Positions 25,401-34,925 of a stretch of DNA of 64,000 bases are shown here, in pieces. Source of the stretch: Rhynchonema sp. JSB1_4. Its lineage: Eukaryota > Nematoda > Chromadorea > Monhysterida > Xyalidae. The stretch covers positions 1 to 64,000 of the forward strand of contig JASAMV010005757.1 of the NCBI GenBank assembly GCA_030248065.1, written 5' to 3'. The translations under genes and the position numbers were made by a program. The notes below the pieces were generated by a model. The model had not been told where the DNA came from. It saw nothing but the letters and a program-made list of their open reading frames with translations, and did no database searches. Every line of letters begins with the position of its first letter. Position 1 is the first letter of the stretch.

Positions 25401-27721
25401 GGTCCAAAAAAAGATTTCAGTCATTGTCGGCATGTATGTACAGTACATAGTGACTTTGCTTGTTTTTGCTATTACATACATATATGTAAAAGTTTCAGTG
25501 TATTATGTCTTTGAAAAGAAAAGTTACGTTAATAAAACATGTCCAAAAAATTACATTTCAGACGTATCTCAGAAAGACAAAGCACACCAAAATTTCTGTG
25601 TAACGAAACAAGCAAACTCAGCGATGCATCCGCCGAGCCTGCAGGCGATTCTGCGCCTGTGACCGCTTATATGTACATACACTGGGCCTGCGAGCCTGCA
25701 GGCGCAGGTTTCAGTCAGCCAAAAATTACAGCTGGTACTGCATATGAAACATCCTCGCAGCTCCAGGGCACACTGTGCCGTGTCGATCACTACAGTACAC
25801 GCAAAAATTGCGCATTTTTTTCAGGCATGCCGTTGGTTTGAGTCCGACTTTGGCCGACCGCATTATTGAGTATCGTGAAAAGCACGCGTTCACTGATCGA
25901 CAGCAGCTGATGGAAATCCCGGGAATGACAAATACAATTTTTGACTCTTGTGCCGGGTTTCTGCGCATTTATGCAACGTTTGTTGATTTTGTATGGTTTC
26001 TGTGACTGGTTTTCCCAAATGATGAACCATTTTCTGTTGATCTCAGGGACACGCCATTCGCCAGAATCGAGCGTTATCTCGATTCCACCAACGTGCATCC
26101 GTGCAGCTACTCGGTGGCCGAACTGTTCGTTTTGATGTCCTTTATTTTTGTTTCTTTACATTGACATTGAACAAAGTAAACGACCCCACATTATACCTCA
26201 ACTCCTGTTTGGGGTCGAGAAGATTTCAAAAAAATAATACAAGAAGGACCATCGCTGAAAGGTTAGCAATCGAATTACACAGCCATAATGATTGTAGCGT
26301 AATCGAATCCACCGGACTGACCGATTTCAACGAGCCAGACTTTGGTCACCGATTGACGGAGGAGTTGCGAGCACTGAAAAATGATGGGGCTCGGCTTGCT
26401 TTGGTGGCAAACATGTTGCTGGAAAGTCCGGTCGGTAGCTTTTTAGGTTTATATTTTTGAACGAAAAGGTACCGCATGAGCATTCAGCATAAGAATTCTC
26501 TCCATTGACAATCTCCAAGCGGCCAATGTTTCTGAATGAATGGTTCTTTGTGATTGCAGCAGCTCCAATTTGACGACTATGACTTGGGCATCATGTGGAG
26601 TGTCGTGCACATTCTGTCAGAAACACCCGATCAGGACTATCGAGCAAGTGAGTGTTGTCGATTATGTAGGTTTCCGAGCTTTTCCGAGCCTTTCATTTCT
26701 GCTCATAAGAAATCTGTCATTGAAAGAATACTTTCGGCAATAAGGAACAGCCTGTTTTATTCAATGTAGTGACATACGCATGTCACTGTGATGTTTCAAT
26801 GTCGAGGGCAGTCTCCATTTGCTTTATGGTGATTCCCAGATTTTTTAAAAACAGTATATTCAAGTAGGTGCAAGTAAATAGTAGGTGGACAATAAATATA
26901 GAGTCCAATATCGTTCGAAAATTTTCACTTCAACTGGCATGTCACTTTATCTCGAAGGCCAATGAGAACAAACTGCATTTCTCTTGCAGAGCATTTCCGT
27001 GCGATCGCGGATGAGTCGGATCCAAATAATGCTGGTCATCAATCGATGGACGCTTTCAAAATCGACCAGATTGACTTCGACTGCCTGCGCGTTAAGACTG
27101 ACGAGCACCCGGCCACCATAGTCCCATTCGGCATCATCAGAGGGCAGGGATTCTACAATTGGTGGGTCGATGTGGGTGTGGGTGAGCGCGCAATGTTGCA
27201 TCGAAATGAGATCAAGGTGCGACGAACGCATGGAGAAGAGTTGCACGTATTCAACTGGGACGATCATTGGAAAATGAGCCACTTCAAGGTTCGCTCCCAG
27301 GACTTTTTTCTACCGAGTACTGTCTGCCCTATTTACTGGTGAAGCCCTTTCTGTATAAATACCACCGTTTAGCTGCATTTTGACCCCAATTTGCACAACG
27401 ACCTCTTTCTTATTCGCCATTCTTTATACCTGCATAATGACGGTGAATACTCTCTGTATTGCCTGAATATGGCGGAACCCGATCGTGTCACTGAAAAGAA
27501 AAGTAGAAAATGTGATTTTTTTGCAGATTGGTCAGAAACTCCACAATTTGAACGTGGTTATGATCAAACGTTCTGATGAGAAGAAGCTGCGAAAGGTCAG
27601 CGTCAGTGTTGAAGTGACCGAACCGGATCTGAAAGAAGACAAGCTGCAGGCTGCCGTCAAGCTGCTGACACTCGCAGAATATATTCCCAAAAACCAGTTG
27701 AAAAAGCTGAATCTATCGTAG
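16449..27721 (+). CDS. SRBD1/Tex-like S1 RNA-binding protein, copy B (about 22 exons, ~945 aa)
   Basis: A paralogue of the gene at 1235-9976. Exons: 16449-16503 (uncertain), 17002-17155, 17712-17892, 18743-18848, 18981-19095, 19515-19611, 22281-22445, 22537-22609, 22912-22998, 23078-23193, 23565-23716, 24118-24306, 24533-24623, 24953-25044, 25115-25194, 25273-25379, 25825-25977, 26047-26124, 26262-26430, 26560-26647, 26990-27288, 27527-27721 (TAG). Matching exons share order and phase with copy A, apart from an extra intron at 22999-23077 and a fused S1 exon. Motifs: IIRYMLPAEFKE, GVDPGNPCKMALIS, IAIGDG, SIARIVQDP, a degenerate HhH (HAVGLSPTLADRIIEYREK) and an S1 with FYNWWVDVGVGERAMLHRNE. 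The frame is intact from 17002 on; exon 1 and exon 2 do not agree in phase, so a small 5' exon is missing or the start differs. Introns are loaded with repeats. Confidence 0.85.
18076..18539. mobile_element. hAT-like non-autonomous element, A/T-homopolymer interior
   Basis: Terminal inverted repeats CAGGGTTGGGCAAAA and TTTTGCCCAACCCTG are flanked by a perfect 8-bp duplication, GTTGAGGC (18068-18075 and 18540-18547). An 8-bp duplication with CAGGG ends is the signature of the hAT superfamily. The 464-bp interior is made of ACGAC and AAAAAACG runs plus A/T-rich filler and has no transposase ORF. It sits in an intron of SRBD1 copy B. Confidence 0.85.
19694..20335. mobile_element. Foldback element F2 (inverted arms ~285 bp), in an SRBD1-B intron
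   Basis: The left arm (19694 to about 19975) begins CAAGAAGAAAAATGCCTGCT and the right arm (about 20050-20335) is its inverse, ending GGCATTTTTCTTCTTG. The loop is only about 75 bp, so the locus could form a long hairpin. Each arm includes a copy of the CGACCAGC / GCTGGTCG motif beside ATATAAAA (about 19751 and 20270). The outer bases match element F1, so these are one family with different arm sequences. Confidence 0.75.
20600..21785. repeat. Tandem array of ~155-bp monomers
   Basis: Monomers start with GAGTTCCGGTTCYAGTTCCG-type sequence at about 20615, 20771, 20918, 21072, 21229, 21575 and 21730. Each then carries CCGGATTYAAAAACCAATGT, a TTTCTCGACCCCGAAAACCT block and a CATGATCAGACCAGTATTGT block. 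Spacing is 147-157 bp except where a small TIR element interrupts the array (about 21326-21500). The near-153-bp length keeps a frame open across monomers, which explains ORFs here; I see no evidence that they are coding. The array lies in an SRBD1-B intron. Confidence 0.8.
21326..21500. mobile_element. Small TIR element M1 (~170 bp), inserted in the tandem array
   Basis: The ends ACTACGCTAACACGAGCCCG (continuing ATTTCGGAGGTGG) and the inverse CCACCTCCGAAATCGGTCTC (continuing GTGTTGGCGT) match in inverted orientation over about 30 bases. Related copies lie at 34926-35094 and about 40846-41010. Each has a TGAAACATT/AATGTTTCA motif inside and a conserved AAAGAGAAAATCATCATGCG-like block. No ORF of note. 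No clear target duplication. Confidence 0.7.
21981..22206. mobile_element. Short inverted-repeat element
   Basis: GGGTGATATTTTCGAAACGG, then TGTAAAGGTCA, at 21981 is inverted at 22176-22206 (TGACCTTTACACCGTTTCGA, then AAATTCCGCCC). Subterminal GTCGGNNGAAAGCTCGGTCG boxes are also inverted. Total ~226 bp, non-coding, 75 bp upstream of an SRBD1-B exon. Confidence 0.65.
23565..25044 (+). other. YqgF/RuvC-like fold exons of SRBD1 copy B
   Basis: 23565-23716 encodes LLMDPVKGIPLIGVDPGNPC with the conserved VDPG turn, then KMALISETG. 24118-24306 begins AVLAEGSF and ends IAIGDG, aligned with IAMGNG of copy A. 24533-24623 gives NSNHCRLFIAHLVEQRQIFG, matching DECRLFIYYLAEKRKIFG of copy A. 24953-25044 gives SVSESGTAAHSVGRLAREE. 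The frame is open throughout, unlike the conflicted exon in copy A. The donor at ACTG|GTTGGT (after 23716) is chosen because it gives the phase needed by the next exon. Confidence 0.8.
25115..27721 (+). other. HhH and S1 domain exons of SRBD1 copy B
   Basis: 25115-25194 gives SIARIVQDPFSEYSKYDP. 25273-25379 gives a helical segment ending in VNTSPKQLLQ. 25825-25977 encodes the HhH pair, ending CAGFLRI. 26047-26124 gives YLDSTNVHPCSYSV, close to copy A. 26990-27288 fuses the pre-S1 linker with S1 in one exon. The S1 core has W-W-V in place of the usual G-A-F-V, so its RNA-binding face may differ. 27527-27721 is the C-terminal exon (KVSVSVEV). Confidence 0.8.
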
Positions 27722-27834
27722 ATGGCAGCTGTTTTGGATCATCGACATTTTTTGTTTAGATGGTTTGTTTCATCCTCGCCGTTTTTTCATGTTCATTCGC
27801 ATATAGTCCAACCACGTGCTCATGAGACGACTCG

Positions 27835-28713
27835 TTTAAGGGCGCGCCCATGTAGGCCAGGGCCAGGGCCGGGGCCGGGGCCATGAAAAATAATCTATGT
27901 CCGAGGCCCTGGCCCCGGCCCCCGCCCTGGCCAACATGGGCGCACCCACAGGGCCGGCGCCGGGGCCGGTGCGAAACATTTTTCTGGATAGGCGACGTTA
28001 GAACTACAGGGTTGTCAATAATCCAACATCGGTTTCGTATACATATGCAGCTGTGCGTGTGTGTTCGTGTTGGGTGTGCTGTTGCCTGATGTATCAAGGG
28101 CACGGTCATTTTGGGGTTTTATTTAGGTTATGCATATGTATTTGTTCAAGCAAATTAATATAAAGCGCTTTATTCTTAAAATACTGGCTGATGAAAAGTC
28201 ACCAGATGACATAAATTTTTTGAGCAACCACAGTAAACGACATGTCTGCGCGAAATTCGAGTAACCTATAACTCAACCAATCAGCGAAACGCGCACGGCG
28301 TGTATGTGCACGGTCAAAAGCAAACTGTATGTGTATAATTGCAGGTAGAAATTCAGTGTTTTGTCAACCATATTTCAAACTGCAGCCCGAATTTGCAATT
28401 TACAAATTTGTGTAATCTAAAGAAAAAACACAATATAGCCATGCCCTTGATAAATCAGGCAGTAGCGCACCCAACGCGAACACACACGCACAGCTGCATA
28501 TCCGAAACCAATGTTGGATTATGGACAACCCTGCAGTTGAAACGTCGCCTATCCAGAAAAATGTTTCGCACCGGCCCCGGCCCTGGCCCCCGCCCCGGCC
28601 CCGGCCCTGTCGGTGCGCCCATGTAGGGCAGGGGGCCGGGGCCAGGGCCTCGGACATAGATTATTTTTCATGGCCCCGGCCCTGGCCCTGGCCTACATGG
28701 GCGCGCCCTTAAA
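27835..28713. mobile_element. Large imperfect palindrome with GC-rich GGGGCC/GGCCCT ends
   Basis: The ends TTTAAGGGCGCGCCCATGTA and the inverse TACATGGGCGCGCCCTTAAA bracket 879 bp. Each ~270-bp arm has arrays of GGCCCTGGCCCC/GGGGCCGGGGCC, then TTTTTCTGGATAGGCGACGT-type sequence, then ACAGCTGTGCGTGTGTGTTC. The central ~330 bp is unique and A/T-richer. Within each arm the terminal GC array is itself folded back, so the structure is a palindrome of palindromes. It begins only 114 bp after the SRBD1-B stop and may lie in its 3' UTR. Confidence 0.75.
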
Positions 28714-29251
28714 GGGGGCGACTCATTGCTAAAAGTGCCCTGTTTATGGTTTCAGCGTGTAGCTGAGACCCGCGCCATAAAGCCACCAAGATTTAGCCGA
28801 TCGGTTCGGAATCGGCGGAGATCGAAGCGATTGAATCGGGTCGACTGGGAACAAAAATAATTTTGGACCAGCTGCATTTTTATTGCAAAACAGGGGAACC
28901 TCGCACTCTGGCCATGAAACATTCAGAAAAACAGTCCTTTCTATATGAAAACAAAGACACATTTCTTGGTGTACTTGAGGTCAGCCAGCTGACAGCCACG
29001 TCACGCAGTGATCATATAAAAACGACTATTTTTCTGAATGTTTCATGGCCAGAGTACGAGGTTCCCCTGATTTGCAATAAAAATGCAGCTGGTCCAAAAT
29101 TATTTTTGTTTCTGGTTGGACCGATTCAATCGCTTCAATCTCGGTCGATTTTCATCCGATTAATTTAATTTTGATGTCATTCTGATCGCACATAGCCCAG
29201 CTACAAGCTGAAATCATAAAAAGAGCACTTTTAGCAATGAGTCCACCCCTT
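28711..29251. mobile_element. Second palindromic element abutting the first
   Basis: GGGGGCGACTCATTGCTAAA at 28714 is inverted at the right end (TTAGCAATGAGTCCACCCCT, to 29250). The ~230-bp arms share GGACCAGCTGCATTTTTATT and AATGTTTCATGGCCAGAGT. A ~90-bp spacer with AAACGACTATTTTTCTGAA separates them. A diverged half-copy with the same order of blocks lies at about 31155-31350. It starts directly where the preceding palindrome ends. Confidence 0.7.
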
Positions 29252-29366
29252 GGCCAGATTCAAAAATGCGCCGTTTACACGGGTTTTCGCAAACAAAAGA
29301 AAGAGATTGGGCCGAGAGACATGATGACAAGTTCCAGCCAGGGTTGGATTAAAAAATTTTTTTATT

Positions 29367-29652
29367 AGGGCTCCACCAGATAGACCCGAAACCCGAAACC
29401 CGAAATATAATTTTTTTCTATGTCCATATTTCGGGTTTCGGGTTTTGGAAATGGCATGATAATCGAAAATGTTTCGGTCTTGCCACTTGTAGCTGACGTG
29501 CACAATTTATACAGTCAGTCGAAACATTTTCGATTATCATGCTTTCGTGTTTCGGGTTTCGGGTTTTTTTTCAAAACCCGAAACCCGAAACATGGACATA
29601 GAAAAAATTTATATTTCGTGTTTCGGGTTTCGGGTCTATCTGGTGGAGCCCT
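29367..29652. mobile_element. TIR element with telomere-like CCCGAAA repeats
   Basis: The ends AGGGCTCCACCAGATAGACC and the inverse GGTCTATCTGGTGGAGCCCT bracket 286 bp. Adjoining each end and repeated inside are runs of CCCGAAA/TTTCGGG (blocks near 29387, 29427, 29550 and 29570). A nested inverted pair, GATAATCGAAAATGTTTCG and its inverse, lies in the middle. Flanks are low-complexity, so no target duplication can be called. The first bases to its left (CAGGGTTGG at about 29341) resemble the hAT-like end at 18076. Confidence 0.7.
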
Positions 29653-30386
29653 TATCGAACTTTTTTAAAAAAAAAGTTTATTTAAAATTTTTTTTTAAAA
29701 ATCACTTTTTTTTATTCCGGACCCCCAGAAAATTGGTTTCTTGAAGAATGAAATTTCTGAAATCATGTTAGTAAGGTATGTTTTGAGGGACACTAAAGAG
29801 AACTTTTCCACTGACTTGCATGTTTACGTAATCACGTACGATCTTATCCCCTTGGTCATAACTTTGAGAAATTCGAAGGTAACTGTGGGTATACATACTG
29901 CACATATATGACAAAGGGAAGACCAACCTTCTGTTTGTGAATTTGGGGATAGATTTGAAGAGAGATAAAGACTCACACCATACTCACTTTGTGTCACAAG
30001 AGCAACAAATAGCTAATCCGCACAACTGCAAACAGGCGAGCAACGTGGAGTCTGTCGATAGCTTACACGCTCAATAACTGTACATTATTCGGTATGGGGT
30101 GTCCTATATTATACATGCAGCTGTTGTTGGGATGTCTGAGTCCATCACAACACCATTTCAAACTGAAATATAAGCGCCGCAGGCAATTTTTTGAGGATCA
30201 TGGGCAATAAAACACATGAAAATATGCCTTTTTACCTTAAAAAAGTCAGAAAATAACGAAAAAAGGTGAAAAAATGATTAAAAAAGTGGACTTACTTTTT
30301 AAAATTTTAAAATAAAAAAAGTGGCCAACTCTTCAACTTCAAAATAAGTCGTCTCATGAGTTCGTGGTTGGACTGTACATATGGTA

Positions 30387-30656
30387 TAGTAAATTTCTAA
30401 TTTCGTTGCCTCATACACTTTTACAGACGCAGGGAAACTGCGGTTCGAAGTCGAGGCAGGCAACAAGCTCAACACACAGTCAACAAGCCACGCAGCTGGC
30501 TCGTGTGCGTTTCGAATGTTTCAGTCGCACAAGCTGCGTGTGTCAGCTGCGTGGCTTGTTGACTATGTGTGTTGAGCTTGTTGCCTGCCTCGACTTCGAA
30601 CGGGAGTTTCCTGGGTCTGTACGAATGCATGAGGCAACGAAATTAGAAACTTACTA
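30387..30656. mobile_element. MITE with ~140-bp inverted arms, TA-flanked
   Basis: TAGTAAATTTCTAATTTCGT, then TGCCTCAT, is inverted at the right end (ATGAGGCAACGAAATTAGAA, then ACTTACTA). The arms include AAGTCGAGGCAGGCAACAAG and ACAAGCCACGCAGCTG, inverted around a GAATGTTTCAGTCGC centre. TA dinucleotides flank both ends (30385-30386, 30657-30658), which fits a Tc1/mariner-type target, though TA is too short to prove it. Confidence 0.65.
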
Positions 30657-30748
30657 TACATTGCTTCATAATTTTGTTCGACGTGTGCGTGCATTATCGT
30701 TATTTTACGAAAGCAGTCTTACAACATTTTCTTGATCACAACATACAG

Positions 30749-31028
30749 ATATTGGTCGCACAATGACTTTATAAGAACTGGTCAAATTTTTTTCCTGAAT
30801 CGTAAAGAGGGAAAGTGACGGAGCAATGACGTTGCGTTGCGTGATCGCACACAAAGCATGTAGTAAAGAGAATGTTTCAGACCTGCGGCAACGTGGTTGA
30901 TCTGCTAGATTATTTTCAGCTGAAAATGTTTTGTGAGAATCACAAATAGCACAGTGGTTAAGAGTGACTGAACGTGAAAATCAGGATTGATTTGATGAAT
31001 TCTTATATAGTCATTGTGCGACCAATAC
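30749..31028. mobile_element. Short TIR element (~280 bp)
   Basis: ATATTGGTCGCACAATGACT (then TTATAAGAA) at 30749 is inverted at 30999-31028 (TTCTTATATAGTCATTGTGC, then GACCAATAC). The interior is unique, with AATGTTTCAGACC near 30890. A solo copy of one end, ATTCTTATAAAGTCATTGTG, lies at about 35450. No ORF. Confidence 0.6.
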
Positions 31029-31869
31029 ATGCTTGCAGTAGCAATTTTGGACTTTCGTCGCTGCTATTTTCCATTATTACCATTGTTTCTTCGTCGGCAT
31101 AAAGGACTTCTGTCAAAGTCAAATGAAGAGCACACTTCAAGATTACGTTGCTTAAAGGGGGACTCACTGCTATCAATAAAAGTGCTCTGTTTATGATTTC
31201 ATTGTGTAGCTGAGACCCGCGCGACAAAAATGGCACCAAGTTTGGTGGCCCGATCGGACCAAAATCGGCCGAGATCGAAAGGATTGAATCGGCCGAATCA
31301 GGAACAAAATAATTCCGGACCAGCTGCATTTTTGTTGAAAATCGGGCAAAAGCTCATGAATCGTTAGATTTCGAGCGAGGGAAAGTCAAATCCAGGCTGT
31401 CTTATGAGGATTTCAAAGCTCCCCCACCAAAAGTCTCAGGGTTTCCCAAAAGACTTTCGGGCGTGTGTGGGCGAGATCGTTGCTTGCCTTCCTCCCCAGT
31501 GCCCAGTGCATGTTGGGAATAGCTAGTCCCGCCGGTGGAGGAACGTGCCCACTCCTCCGAAGTTAATTCCAAAGAACGGGCCCGAGCCGTTTCTGATTCT
31601 GGGGCCTCAGTGGCAGTGGAACCGCATAGTGTTTTATTTTGCTTTTGCTGCGGAATTCATGGGGTGATGTTTCATGGGTGCTGCGTTGAAACATCATGTC
31701 GGTGGACCCGGCAGCTTGAATTATCATCGTGGTTTTCGCTTGGATTCTGCCTGGAAGACAGTTGGTTCGTTGGGTTTTGTGTTTTGTGGTTCCATTTTTG
31801 ATTTTTTTGGTTTTGCTTTGGAGTTATTACCGACTGTAGTGGCTAGGGGGCATGGGGATTCCCCCCAAG

Positions 31870-32005
31870 AGGTACCGTATTCCCTAAAATACCTAAAACA
31901 TAGAGCCCCCCCCAAAATACAGCCCCCCAACTTGGAATTCCCCGCTTGGGGGTCGTAAAGTCAAGTTCTTGTATAAGACACCTTATGTACAACGTTTGTG
32001 GTTGA
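31870..32005. repeat. AGAGCCCCCC-family fragment, interrupted on its right by a TIR element
   Basis: Contains CGTATTCCCTAAAATACC, then AGAGCCCCCCCCAAAATACA, then CGTAAAGTCAAGTTCTTGTA and TAAGACACCTTATGTACAAC. The latter ~70 bp recur in the same orientation at 36725-36797. The element at 32006 starts immediately after it, so insertion into this repeat is likely. Non-coding. Confidence 0.6.
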
Positions 32006-32870
32006 CAGTGTAGTTCCTGGGGGGGAGGGGGGTCCCCCTCGGGTACGTCTGTTCCCCCTCCATGGTACGCCTGCCCCACTGTTCCCCCTCCGGGTACGTC
32101 TGCTCCCCCAATTTTTACCTAAAATAGGCAAATTTTGGCCTAAAATAGGCATTTTTAGGCATAAAATGAGTGATTTTTAGGTCAATGTCGTCAAAAATCG
32201 CCAAAATACCCTTTTTATTGAGATTTTTTTTCCAAAAAGGGGCAAAAATGAGCCAAATTTTCGACCTCAAAAAATGACTTTTCTCCAAATTTGGGTCCTC
32301 CCCCCCCGTTCCGGGTCCCTCCCCCCTATACTGGCAGGCGGAAAAAAACCGGTTTTTTTTCCGGAAAAAAACCGAAAAAAAACCGTTTTTTTCCGAGACC
32401 CGAATACTTTTCCATTTATTTTTCCGTGTGTATCTTTTCGGTTTTTGATCGGAAAAATATAGGTACTTTATTCCAATTTTGCCAAAAAATTGTAATGCAA
32501 AACTGATGAGTTTTTCGATTTTAGTGAAAAATTGGCTCGAGCACGAAAATTAACCGACCCCAAATGGGCCAAAAAGCGTGTAAACCAACTGTTTTCGACT
32601 GACTTCAACACTCTTCAAGAACACTCTCGCCACTTCGAACAAATTTTGCACTGAAATTGTTATATTTTTCGAAATTACGTTCTTAAGTACTGGAAAAATA
32701 TTTGGAAAAAAACGGTTTTTTCGGAAAAAAACCGTTTTTTTCCACGAAAAATAAAAAACAGTTCTTTATGACAGTATACTCCCCCCTTCCCCCCCCAGGT
32801 GGGACGTCTGTTCCCCCTCCGAAAAAAAGGGGGTACCGCCTGTTCCCCCTCCGGACCAGGAACTACACTG
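32006..32870. mobile_element. CAGTGTAGTTCC family, copy 1 (word GTACGTCTGTTCCCCCTCC)
   Basis: The ends CAGTGTAGTTCCTGG and CCAGGAACTACACTG are perfect inverses. Near both ends GTACGTCTG(T/C)TCCCCCTCC-type words are repeated. The A/T-rich core has AAAATAGGCATTTTTAGGC and CGCCAAAATACCCTTTTTAT blocks shared with other copies. It is enlarged by a nested run of GGAAAAAAACCG/CGGTTTTTT at about 32335-32765, flanked by TATACT, probably a second insertion. No matching 8-bp duplication is visible at the outer ends, unlike copies 2-4. Confidence 0.75.
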
Positions 32871-32929
32871 CCAGTAACACCCTGACAGAACTCCATTTTA
32901 GGGGTATTTTTTGGAACATTTTTTGAGAT

Positions 32930-33550
32930 TTTGGGCAACGAAAAAATACAGCCCCCCCAAAACAGAGCCCCCCAAAAATACAGCCCCCCTAAAAGGGGTC
33001 AGTGAAAAAATACAGCCCCCCCTTGTATTTTAGGTTTTACGGTAGGTACCGTAAATAGAACCTAAATAGGCTCTATTAATTCACTGACCCCATTTTGGGG
33101 GCTCTATTACGGGGGGCTCTATTCCGGGGGGCCTCTATTAATTCACTGACCCGAACCTGAAAAATTGTTCCCAGAAATACCCCCCAAAAAACCCTAAAAA
33201 GGGGTTTGAAAGGATGTTTTTTCGCTTGTAGTCGCATTTATTCGTGTCTATTCGTCAATAAGAGGCGTATTATGTGCTCTGATCGAACAACAAACGTGCA
33301 TAAATGAACCTGTACACCACTATGAAGCCTTAATAGACTACTGTATAGCGGATGTTACTTAGGGGAGGGGGCTCTATTCCGTGGGGGCTCTATTAATTCA
33401 CTGACCCCTTTTTGGGGGGCTGTATTACGGGGGGCTCTATTCCGGGGGGGGCTGTATTTAGGTTTTTTGCGGTAAATACAAGGGGGCTCTATTAATTCAC
33501 TGACCCCATTTTGAGGGGCTCTATTACGGGGGGCTCTATTCCCGGGGGGC
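32930..33550. repeat. Cluster of GGGGGGCTCTATT / AGAGCCCCCC repeats
   Basis: The words GGGGGCTCTATTAATTCACT (followed by GACCCC) and their inverse recur at about 32945, 33000, 33080, 33115, 33365, 33400 and 33480, with CGGTAAATA and TACGGTAGGTACCGTA pieces. The same vocabulary appears at 31870-31960, 36630-36730, 37890-37985 and inside an nAChR intron at 60935-61044. It looks like several nested or broken copies of one element type. No coding sequence. Confidence 0.6.
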
Positions 33551-34030
33551 ATGTTGCGAAACAGTGCTGTGGCTGGGGGGAGGGGGTTCCCCCAATGGTA
33601 CCCTACCCGCCCCGGCCTGGTACACTACCCGCCCCAATTTTTGACCTCAAAATGCCCATTTTTCGGTCAAAATAGCCCAAATTTCGACCGAAAACCCTTA
33701 AAAGTGCAAAAAATCGCGCACTACGCGCGATATATGCACTTTCTAGCATATAAAAATGGGCACCCAAAAAAACTTGTATTGTACCCTAACCCTACCCGCC
33801 CCAAAAAATCTTCCCCCCTCCCCCCAAGCTGGATTTCCCACCGAAGATTCCAGGTACGCTACCCCCCCTACCCGCCCCGGATTTTTCCACCTATTTCCAT
33901 CTATCTCGAGCCGACCCCAAAGGGTATCTCGAGTAAGTAGATTTATGCTTTTCAAAGGCAAAAATAGGTGTTTTCCGACCTCGGAACCCCTAAAAAGGGG
34001 TTCATTTGGTACTTCATAAAAAGGGTATTT
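33551..34030. repeat. Word-repeat element, word TACCCTACCCGCCCC
   Basis: GGTACCCTACCCGCCCC, GGTACACTACCCGCCCC, TACCCTAACCCTACCCGCCC and GCTACCCCCCCTACCCGCCC occur at about 33598, 33620, 33780 and 33855. The A/T-rich core is like the CAGTGTAGTTCC family core (AAAATGCCCATTTTTCGGTC; GGGTATTTTGGCGACCTTTG). A CGCGCACTACGCGCGA box lies mid-element, like the CGCGCGTAGCGCGCGA of the element near 40350. The TIRs are not found, so it may be truncated. Confidence 0.55.
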
Positions 34031-34300
34031 TGGCGACCTTTGAGAACATTGACCAAAAAATCACACATTTGGTACTGTTGCCGTTGACACTTTGGCGTTA
34101 TCACGACAAGGTCCCAGAGTTAACTTTCTTCTAGTTCTGTGAGTCGCCCTTGCACATACAGCATGTATCCCCGAGCGTCAGCAATGCATTGAACGTCTCA
34201 GCAGCGTCATCATCATCACCACTCGGTTCGTCTGCAACGTTCCACGGCCAACAACTCAATCAACAACACATCATTATCGACGCTTGCTAATTTTGGACTC

Positions 34301-34856
34301 ATGGAACCCTGTGAATCAAGGTGAGTGTCTGTGTCTCTGTGCTGGTGGGGTAGGAACTTTTCGAATATATGACGTAGGGCACGAAGTTATGGAGCCATAA
34401 TCAGCATTTCGCGAGCTTGTTCGCCTTGAATTCGATCACGGAAGCACCCGGGCTCGAAATGAATAATGATTGCCATATGTACCAGCACTGTGATGGGGAG
34501 TAGTGGAGGGCACTGTAATTTTGACCAGAGTAGAAGTTGCGGATGACTGATGAGGTTCAGGTGCATGGTGCAGGAGCATTGAATAACTTTTACCCCGGCC
34601 GACATTACTGCAGTCTGCATGACATAACCCGGTAACATCACAAAATACAGTCAAACAAAGTTAATCAACCCGCCCCGCCAGCCAAGTGTTGATGTGACCC
34701 AAATAATGTTTACTGCTGTCACACAGTCCAACGGAGCACCCTAACGAGCGCAAACCGATCGTGCCGCAACGCAGTGCCGCTGGTGGGTTTGTGGCGCACA
34801 ATCTCGGTCTGACCGCCGATATGCACGATATGTATCGCCGAGCGTGCGTCGAGTGA
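34301..34856 (+). CDS. Possible small two-exon gene, unknown product
   Basis: ATG at 34301 opens a 20-base exon (MEPCES) ending in a strong donor (AAG|GTGAGTG). A CACACAG acceptor at 34726 opens a second exon to a TGA at 34854-34856, with matching phase, giving 49 aa (KPIVPQRSAAGGFVAHNLGL is the clearest stretch). The residues look protein-like but match no family I recognise. An additional donor (GTCAAA|GTGAGTG) lies just after the stop. An upstream open stretch at 34157-34290 (rich in S, Q and H) could be a further exon in another frame. Could equally be spurious. Confidence 0.25.
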
Positions 34857-34925
34857 TTGAGTTCATGGTGTTGGTCAAAGTGAGTGATGGGTTTATTGGG
34901 TCGACCTTGCGCATTTACAGTAACA

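Noticed and set aside
27835..28713. Pro/Ala-rich ORFs near 27.9 and 28.5 kb
   Set aside because: They are mirror translations of the palindrome arms with GGCCCT repeats, not genes.
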